This document shows positions 8,313 through 13,056 of a DNA stretch of 13,056 nt, in pieces (the first letter of the stretch is position 1; each line of letters starts with the position of its first letter). The position numbers were made by a program, and so were the translations under genes. The notes beneath the pieces were generated by a model that was given only the letters and a program-made list of their open reading frames with translations, was not told the DNA's origin and ran no database searches. The stretch is from Chloroflexales bacterium (GTDB lineage Bacteria; Chloroflexota; Chloroflexia; Chloroflexales; Chloroflexaceae): positions 1 to 13,056 of the forward strand of contig JAAXUL010000117.1 in the NCBI GenBank assembly GCA_013336035.1. The letters are read 5' to 3'.

Positions 8313-8368
8313 AGACCTCGCTCCCGCTTTGTTGTTGTCCCAACTCTAGCAGCGTAGGCGCGGCCCAT

Positions 8369-8410
8369 GATCAGAGAACCCTCGGAAAAAACTCCGAGGG
8401 TTCTCTGATC
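8369..8410. repeat. Perfect 18-bp inverted repeat between the CARF-LuxR gene and cmr2
   Basis: Bases 8369-8386 (GATCAGAGAACCCTCGGA) are the exact reverse complement of 8393-8410, with a six-base loop that is all A except one C on the plus strand (GTTTTT in the minus-strand transcript). The hairpin lies 19 bases past the stop of the CARF-LuxR gene and 56 bases before the cmr2 start. It is not followed by a T-run on either strand, so it is not a textbook intrinsic terminator, although the stem is strong enough to pause polymerase or block a 3' exonuclease. It could separate regulator mRNA from cmr mRNA, act as an attenuator, be a palindromic operator, or belong to a dispersed intergenic hairpin family. 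Confidence 0.85.
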
Positions 8411-8429
8411 TCTTCAGACCCGGCAGCAG

Positions 8430-9275
8430 CTACACTCCAAGAAAGCGCGCGAACTTCTCGCGTAACCAGCTGTAGTGGCGCGGCTCGTCGTCCGCTAGGC
8501 CCCACGCCTCGCGGCAGGCCGTGTAGATGTGGCCCTTGTGGGTGTTGACGGTGGCAACCGTGATGCAGAGAGAGGCCGCGACATCCTTCAGGTCGCTACC
8601 GCTGGCGAATGCGCGCAGGACATCCCGCTCGCGCTCGCTGAGCGTCGCGACCACCTGCTGGCAGCGGGTGCGCTCCGTGGGCGATAGCTCATCATGCGCT
8701 GGCTCCCCCGTGCGGCCCGCCAGCCAGGCGAGGGGCTGGAACGGCACCGCGATCAGGCTGAGCTCGCGGCTGCCCGGCAGGTGCATCTGGGCTCCGCCGT
8801 AGGTACGGGCGCGCACCGTGTCGGAGGAGTAGAGGTGCCACACCCGGTCGGCATAGGTGAAGTGGTGCTGGGCGACCAGCATGCCCAGGTAGCCCAGCAG
8901 CCGGCGCCCGCCGCTCAGGCATAGGTGGATGCAGTAGCCCCGCTGCTTGAGGTCGCGAAAGAGGGTGTCGAAGGTGTCGCGGGCCGCCTCCAGGGACTCG
9001 GGGTGGTCGAGGTCGGCGACGGGCTGGGACCAACGGCGCACGATCACCGGCAGGTAGCGAAGGCCGGCGTAGCGCTCGCCGGCAAGCTCCTGCTCCAGCC
9101 TACGGTGCGCCGCCAGGTAGCGTGGGTTATCCAGCTCAAGGTGCACGACGAACAGCGCGTCGAGCGGCACACCTTGTTCGAGCAGTCGGTCGATGGTGAG
9201 CGTCACGATCTGGGGCTGGCCGCCAAGGGTTGCGACGGCGGCGTGGCGCACCTGGGAGAGGATGGCTGACGGCAT
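8430..9275 (-). CDS. CARF domain fused to LuxR-type HTH, probable cOA-responsive regulator
   Basis: A 281-residue two-domain protein. The N-terminal half (about 1-185) resembles CARF proteins of the SSO2081/NE0113 and Csx14-like group: a first strand and loop VATLGGQPQIVTLTID at 14-29, and LSGGRRLLGYLGML at 120-133, where that group typically has a GGRK-like motif. The C-terminal part (about 210-258) is a LuxR/GerE helix-turn-helix: LSERERDVLRAFASG, then LKDVAASLCITVATVNTHKGHIY. The inferred role is a transcription factor whose DNA binding responds to cOA made by the Cas10 encoded next to it. The Ser of SSO2081 loop 1 appears replaced by Gln, and GGRK by GGRR, so ring-nuclease activity may be lost. 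The ATG at 9275 is chosen for GGAGG nine bases upstream; an upstream in-frame extension to 9401 would overlap the divergent gene. It probably controls the divergent promoters and the cmr operon. Confidence 0.85.
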   Translation of the reverse strand: MPSAILSQVRHAAVATLGGQPQIVTLTIDRLLEQGVPLDALFVVHLELDNPRYLAAHRRLEQELAGERYAGLRYLPVIVRRWSQPVADLDHPESLEAARDTFDTLFRDLKQRGYCIHLCLSGGRRLLGYLGMLVAQHHFTYADRVWHLYSSDTVRARTYGGAQMHLPGSRELSLIAVPFQPLAWLAGRTGEPAHDELSPTERTRCQQVVATLSERERDVLRAFASGSDLKDVAASLCITVATVNTHKGHIYTACREAWGLADDEPRHYSWLREKFARFLGV

Positions 9276-9342
9276 GGCGGCATTCCTCCGACGCGAGCAG
9301 TGCCCGCGAGCATTGATGACGTGAGTGATAGGAACGATGTGT
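9276..9342. promoter_or_regulatory. Divergent control region between the CARF-LuxR and NTPase-Csx3 genes
   Basis: Only 67 bases separate the chosen starts of these two head-to-head genes, so their promoters must be packed here or run into the coding ends. The region holds both ribosome sites (GGAGG on the minus strand at 9285-9289 and AGGAA at 9330-9334) and an imperfect direct repeat: CGCGAGCAGTG at 9292-9302 and CGCGAGCATTG at 9305-9315, one mismatch in 11, with a 13-base period. I could not identify a convincing -35/-10 pair in either direction. That the repeat is an operator for the adjacent regulator is inference. Confidence 0.45.
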
Positions 9343-10512
9343 ATGACAATGGTTTTTCCGGCGCTGCTTCTCGGAGGCCCCCCGCACTCGGGCAAGAGCA
9401 CCCTGCTCTACCGCCTCAGCCAGGCACTGCGCCTGGCGCATGTCGAGCACTACGCCCTACGCGCCAGCCCTGACGGCGAGGGCGACTGGACCCACGAGGC
9501 CACAGAGTCGCTGGTGCGTGAGCTGCGCATGCGCTCAAAGGATGATTGGACCCCCTCGTTCGCTGCGCGGATCAGCCGCGATATTGACCAGCGCCACCTG
9601 CCGCTGCTCGTCGATGTGGGCGGGCGGGTCACCCCAGAGACAACGCAGGTTGCGGCGGCCTGCACCCATGGGCTGCTGATCGCACCCCTGGGCGGCGACC
9701 TTGCGCCCTGGCGGGCACAGCTCGGGCGCCTCGGTCGCCCCCTGGTGGCCGAGCTGCGCTCGGATTTGCATGGGGTGCAGCAGGTTAGTGATGACGGCAG
9801 CGTGCTGCGCGGCACGCTGAGCGGTCTGGGACGGGGGCTTACGTCGGATGGGCTGTGCCTCGAGGCACTTGTGGCCCGGGTGCGCCGGCTCTTCGACTAT
9901 CCGCCCGATCAACTATATCATATTCACAGATCGCTTGCCCCAGTTGAATTCATACTCCATCTCGAATACGCACTCCCACCGTTGCTGGCCCACAGTGGTG
10001 ATCGGCGCTGGGAGCCCGCAGAGCTGCCGGTGCTCCTGGGTAGCTTGCCGGCCGACGAGCCCCTGGCCCTGTACGGGCGCGGGCCCATGTGGCTCTATGG
10101 CGCTCTCGGGGCCTTCACCCGGCCCATCCCCCAGCTCTTCAACCCGCGTGCCGGCTGGGTGGCTCCGCCGGACCTGCAGGCTGCCGCCGCGCCTGACCCC
10201 CTGCGGCTGCGCTGGGACGCCCTGGAGACCCACACCGACCACACGCGTCTCTGCCTCTCTATCCCCGGCGGACACCTGGACCTCGCCGAGGCGAGCGGCT
10301 TGCCCATCCCGCAGGCGCCTGCTGGCCACGGCGTCGTGCTCGACGGCAAGCTGCCGAACTGGCTCTTCGTCGCTCTGGCGCGGGCCTACCGCGCGGCTCC
10401 CTGGCTGGCGATCTATCAGGCGGGTGTGGGTGATATTGTCGTCGTCTCACAGACGCCCGAGCTGCCGGTCGGAACACTGCGGCAGCCCACACGGCTCACA
10501 GATGCACCATAG
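9343..10512 (+). CDS. P-loop NTPase fused to two Csx3-like domains
   Basis: A 389-residue fusion. Residues 1-180 form a P-loop NTPase with Walker A GGPPHSGKS at 11-19 and a Walker B-like LPLLVDVGG at 86-94. Two Csx3-like domains follow. The first (about 195-275) contains LYGRGPMWLYGALGAF and LFNPRAG. The second (about 295-385) contains GLPIPQAPAGHGVVLDGKLP, WLFVALARAYRAAPWLAIY and DIVVVSQTPELPVG. Csx3/Crn3 is a cA4 ring nuclease, and fusions of Csx3 to an ATPase are known in type III loci. Against my recollection of the Archaeoglobus protein (His60, Asp69), copy 1 shows no His and FNPR in place of YDPR, and copy 2 has Arg350 and Gln359 at those positions. Both copies may therefore bind but not cut cOA. 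The ATG at 9343 has AGGAA eight bases upstream; an upstream GTG at 9325 and ATG codons at 9337 and 9349 are alternatives. It is divergent from the CARF-LuxR gene and lies 59 bases before the WYL gene on the same strand. Confidence 0.82.
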   Translation: MTMVFPALLLGGPPHSGKSTLLYRLSQALRLAHVEHYALRASPDGEGDWTHEATESLVRELRMRSKDDWTPSFAARISRDIDQRHLPLLVDVGGRVTPETTQVAAACTHGLLIAPLGGDLAPWRAQLGRLGRPLVAELRSDLHGVQQVSDDGSVLRGTLSGLGRGLTSDGLCLEALVARVRRLFDYPPDQLYHIHRSLAPVEFILHLEYALPPLLAHSGDRRWEPAELPVLLGSLPADEPLALYGRGPMWLYGALGAFTRPIPQLFNPRAGWVAPPDLQAAAAPDPLRLRWDALETHTDHTRLCLSIPGGHLDLAEASGLPIPQAPAGHGVVLDGKLPNWLFVALARAYRAAPWLAIYQAGVGDIVVVSQTPELPVGTLRQPTRLTDAP

Positions 10513-10571
10513 CACACCACCTGTAGCGCAAATGCGCCCGGCGTCTCTCGGCGCTCAGCGAGGCCCAAGCC

Positions 10572-11585
10572 ATGTCCAGCAAGCTCAACCGCATCGTCCA
10601 GATGGACGCGCTGATTCGGAGCGGCGCCTACCCCGGCGTCAAGACGTTCATGGAGCGCTTTGAGGTCGGCGAGCGCGCCGTCCACTTCGACCTTGAGTAC
10701 TTCCGCAGTACGCTCCAGGCGCCGCTGGCCTATGACCGGCGCCAGCACGGCTACTACTACGCGAACCCGGCGTGGAGCCTGCCCGGGGTCATGGTAAGCG
10801 AGGGCGAGCTGCTCTCGTTTTTTCTGAGCATCGAGCTGGCCCGGCGTTACCTGGGGACCACCTTCGAGGCCCCACTGCGCAGCGCGGTCGAGAAGCTAGC
10901 GGCCAGTCTGCCGGTCGCGGTCAAAGTCGATCTTGGGCAGCTGGCGCAGCACTACAGCTTTGGTGCGGGCGCCACGGCGGCGGTCGATCCCTACCTGCTG
11001 CTGGCCCTCGACCGGGCCATCCGCGATCGGCGCCCGCTTGATGTGACCTACTTCACGCCTAGCCGCAACGCCCTGACCGAGCGCACCCTCAATCCCTACC
11101 ACCTGCACAACGCCCGTGGCGACTGGCAGCTCATCGCCTTCGATAGCTACCGGGGGCGCGTGTTGACCTTCGCTGTGGAGCGTATTCGCCTCTGGAGTGT
11201 ACGCCACAACGAGAGCTTTGTCTGGCTCGACGGCTTCTCGCTCGACGCCTATCTGGCCTCACAGTTCGTCTCGGAGCGCACGGACGAGCCGATCACTTTT
11301 GTGATCTGGTTCGATCCCTACCAGGCTCACTACATCCGCGAGCGCCACTGGCACGTGACTCAGGAGCCCCTGGAGGAGCACGCCGACGGCAGCGCGACTA
11401 TGCGTATCACCGCGGGTACCCCAGGGGAGATCAAGCGCTGGGTGCTCGGCTTTGGTTCCCACGCGCGCGTGATCGCGCCCCAGGCCCTCGCCGACGAGGT
11501 GCAGGCTGAGCTGCGCGCGGCGCTCCAGCGCTATGAACATTCATCGGGGACTGAATCTATAGTGCAGGGTGGGGTGGTAGGGTAG
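10572..11585 (+). CDS. WYL-domain transcriptional regulator
   Basis: A 337-residue protein with the standard three-part plan of WYL regulators. An N-terminal DeoR-like winged HTH (about 1-65) contains RAVHFDLEYFRSTLQAPL and YDRRQHGYYY. A WYL domain (about 140-215) contains RTLNPYHLHNARGDWQLIAF and RGRVLTFAVERI. A C-terminal WCX extension (about 240-320) ends in RWVLGFGSHARVIAPQALADEV. The eponymous W-Y-L triplet is W-Q-L here (185-187). WYL proteins often sit in CRISPR and other defence islands and usually act as ligand-sensing repressors or activators, with nucleic acid fragments suggested as ligands. The start is supported by GCGAGG eight bases upstream. The gene lies between the NTPase-Csx3 gene and the Cas3 helicase, all on the plus strand, so it may control the type I module, the type III module, or both. 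Confidence 0.9.
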   Translation: MSSKLNRIVQMDALIRSGAYPGVKTFMERFEVGERAVHFDLEYFRSTLQAPLAYDRRQHGYYYANPAWSLPGVMVSEGELLSFFLSIELARRYLGTTFEAPLRSAVEKLAASLPVAVKVDLGQLAQHYSFGAGATAAVDPYLLLALDRAIRDRRPLDVTYFTPSRNALTERTLNPYHLHNARGDWQLIAFDSYRGRVLTFAVERIRLWSVRHNESFVWLDGFSLDAYLASQFVSERTDEPITFVIWFDPYQAHYIRERHWHVTQEPLEEHADGSATMRITAGTPGEIKRWVLGFGSHARVIAPQALADEVQAELRAALQRYEHSSGTESIVQGGVVG

Positions 11586-11641
11586 AGGTGAGGAGGCTTC
11601 GCCAAATGTAACGGCCTACAGATGCTCAAGGAGTAAGCGAC

Positions 11642-13056
11642 ATGTCCGACGACCTGCGCAGCGCATTCCAGCAGATGTTCGGCATCGATCGGCCGCACGA
11701 CTTTCAGGTACAGGTCGCAGAACTTCTCTTGAACCAGCGTCGGAGCGTCATTCTTCAGGCGCCGACCGGTAGCGGCAAAACCTGGACGGCACTCTTCCCC
11801 TTTCTGCACGCATGGCGAACCGGTTTGTCTTTCCCGCGTAAATGTCTATATGCCGTGCCACTGCGTGTGCTGGCGACACAGTTCAAGGAAGATGCGGAGC
11901 GCATAACGAGGGGTTGGGATAACGGGCCGCAGATTGCCTTGCAGACCGGCGAGCAACAGGACGCTCCGACCTTCGAGCAAGATCTGATCTTCACGACGAT
12001 TGACCAAGTGTTGAGCAGTGCGCTCAGTGTGCCTTACTCGCTTGGCTATCGGCGGGCCAACCTCAATGCTGGCGCAGTGTTCTCGTCATTTCTGGTGTGT
12101 GATGAACTGCACCTCTTTCCAGTGGATGAGAAACTGGCCCAGGGTGCGCTCGTAACGCTGGTTGAGCTGCTCCGAACACTCGGTACGTCAATCCCATTTC
12201 TGCTGATGACGGCTACGCTCTCTGAGCAAATGCTTACGAACCTTGCTGCTCAGTTGAAGGCGGAGCGTGTGTCGGTTGAGCCTGATGATCTGATCAAGAT
12301 CCCATCGCAACAGAAGACCCGCCGCTATCACATTGTCGCGCAACCGCTCAACGCGGCAGATGTCTTGGCGCAACATCAGCATCGTTCGATTGTCATTTGC
12401 AATCAGGTGCAGCGGGCGATTGATGTGTTCGAGGATCTGGAGTGCGTAGTGGCGGCTGATCCACACCATGCTGGGCGCACGGAGGTTAGCCTGTTGCATT
12501 CAAGGTTCATCCCAGAGCATCGCCGTGCAACTGAGACAGACTTGCGAACAACGTTTGGCAAGCCACCGTCGGGCGAGGCCCACGGCGACAGTCGAATTAT
12601 TGTCGCGACCCAAGCAATCGAGGTTGGCCTTGACATTACCTGCGAACGTCTGCATAGCGAATTGGCACCGGCTAACTCGCTTGTCCAGCGGGCAGGGCGC
12701 TGTGCTCGCTATAAGGACGAGGAGGGCGATGTCTTGATCTATCGCTTTCCCGATGATGTGAATCAGCCCCATCTGCCCTATGCAGCCGGGCTGTGTACCG
12801 AAACGTGGGAGGCGTTCAGTGAGCCACAGTTCAACGGTCAGCCACTCACATTTGCGGATGAGCAGCGCATTGTGACACGGGTTCATGACCCTGCTGATAA
12901 GCGCTTGCTGGATCAGATCGAGAAATCTTGGCACACACGCCGGCGTGACATTAGCCTAGCAACCTTCCAGGGTGATAAGCAGGTGCGCCCGGTGTTGATC
13001 CGCAAGGTCGATTCGCGCACGTTGTTGGTGCATCCTGATCCCAATAAGGCCATCTT
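11642..13056 (+). CDS. cas3: Cas3-type CRISPR helicase, 3' end beyond the window
   Basis: An open frame of 471 codons from an ATG with AAGGAG eight bases upstream, still open at the window edge. It is a superfamily 2 DExH helicase: APTGSGKT (Walker A, residues 40-47), DELH (154-157), MTATL (189-193), then IIVATQAIEVGLDIT and SELAPANSLVQRAGRCARY with motif VI QRAGR at 349-353. The ATQAIEVGLDI and ELAP-SLVQRAGRC pair is typical of Cas3, which unwinds and shreds DNA opened by a type I Cascade. There is no HD nuclease domain before the helicase. The HD must be a separate gene (Cas3'') or lie at the C-terminus beyond residue 471, as I recall for subtype I-G (former I-U). It starts 56 bases after the WYL stop, so the two are likely co-transcribed. 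G+C content looks lower than in the WYL and NTPase genes (53% over 12241-12300, against 70% over 10081-10140). Confidence 0.9.
   Translation, partial: MSDDLRSAFQQMFGIDRPHDFQVQVAELLLNQRRSVILQAPTGSGKTWTALFPFLHAWRTGLSFPRKCLYAVPLRVLATQFKEDAERITRGWDNGPQIALQTGEQQDAPTFEQDLIFTTIDQVLSSALSVPYSLGYRRANLNAGAVFSSFLVCDELHLFPVDEKLAQGALVTLVELLRTLGTSIPFLLMTATLSEQMLTNLAAQLKAERVSVEPDDLIKIPSQQKTRRYHIVAQPLNAADVLAQHQHRSIVICNQVQRAIDVFEDLECVVAADPHHAGRTEVSLLHSRFIPEHRRATETDLRTTFGKPPSGEAHGDSRIIVATQAIEVGLDITCERLHSELAPANSLVQRAGRCARYKDEEGDVLIYRFPDDVNQPHLPYAAGLCTETWEAFSEPQFNGQPLTFADEQRIVTRVHDPADKRLLDQIEKSWHTRRRDISLATFQGDKQVRPVLIRKVDSRTLLVHPDPNKAI

Noticed and set aside
7746..8357. A 203-codon open frame on the plus strand opposite cmr2
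   Set aside because: It is antisense to a Cas10 gene with clear motifs; long open antisense frames are expected in GC-rich coding DNA, and its product shows no recognisable domain.
8369..8410. The hairpin as a standard intrinsic terminator
   Set aside because: No T-tract follows the stem on either strand; the T-run is in the loop. I kept it as an inverted repeat of unknown role.
9281..9283. ATG just after the GGAGG site upstream of the CARF-LuxR gene
   Set aside because: It is out of frame with the gene and too close to the ribosome site; the in-frame ATG at 9275 has proper spacing.
10526..10537. Short inverted repeat GCGCA-AA-TGCGC between the NTPase-Csx3 and WYL genes
   Set aside because: Five-base arms are too short to be more than chance in GC-rich DNA; it could be a WYL operator, but nothing supports this.
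9848..10663. A 271-codon plus-strand frame overlapping the end of the NTPase-Csx3 gene and the start of the WYL gene
   Set aside because: Its Ser/Arg/Pro-rich composition is typical of an out-of-frame reading of GC-rich DNA, and it conflicts with two well-supported genes.
1..13056. A CRISPR array or mobile element within the window
   Set aside because: I saw no series of regularly spaced repeats, no transposase and no terminal inverted repeats with target duplications. All gaps between genes are too short to hold an array.

Overview
The window looks like a CRISPR-Cas defence island from a GC-rich bacterium. The gene set (Csx15-like protein, P-loop/Csx3 fusion, WYL regulator, Cmr operon) would fit a filamentous Chloroflexota member such as the Roseiflexus/Chloroflexus group. 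That placement comes from recalled family distribution, not from a phylogenetic marker, so it is tentative. Coding density is very high: no gene-free stretch exceeds about 120 bases, and there is no rRNA, tRNA, CRISPR array, cas1/cas2 or cas6 in view.

Left block, minus strand, read from about 9275 down to 1. A type III-B (Cmr) operon with tight gene junctions (ATGA overlaps or gaps of a few bases) runs: CARF-LuxR regulator, [18-bp perfect hairpin], cmr2/cas10, cmr3, cmr1, cmr4, cmr5, cmr6, csx1-type CARF-HEPN ribonuclease, csx15-like small protein, and the first codons of one more possible gene cut by the window edge. Cas10 keeps its GGDD cyclase motif but has no N-terminal HD nuclease domain. 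Cmr4 keeps the Asp at position 26 used for target RNA cleavage. Csx1 keeps the HEPN R-x4-H motif. The expected scheme is therefore target RNA recognition by Cmr, cyclic oligoadenylate (cOA) synthesis by Cas10, and activation of the Csx1 RNase.

Middle block. The CARF-LuxR gene is divergent from a plus-strand gene for a P-loop NTPase fused to two Csx3-like domains, with only 67 bp between the two starts. In both Csx3-like copies the residues matching the His and Asp needed for ring-nuclease activity in the archaeal Csx3/Crn3 appear to be replaced. The CARF domain of the regulator resembles the SSO2081/NE0113 ring-nuclease group but also seems altered at the catalytic positions. Together these suggest cOA sensors derived from ring nucleases, a transcriptional arm coupled to an NTPase arm, beside the standard RNase arm.

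Right block, plus strand, 10572 to the end. A WYL-domain regulator is followed by the first 471 codons of a Cas3-type helicase with no N-terminal HD domain, which marks the start of a type I CRISPR module. The window thus spans the junction between a type III-B and a type I system, with the regulatory genes at the junction.
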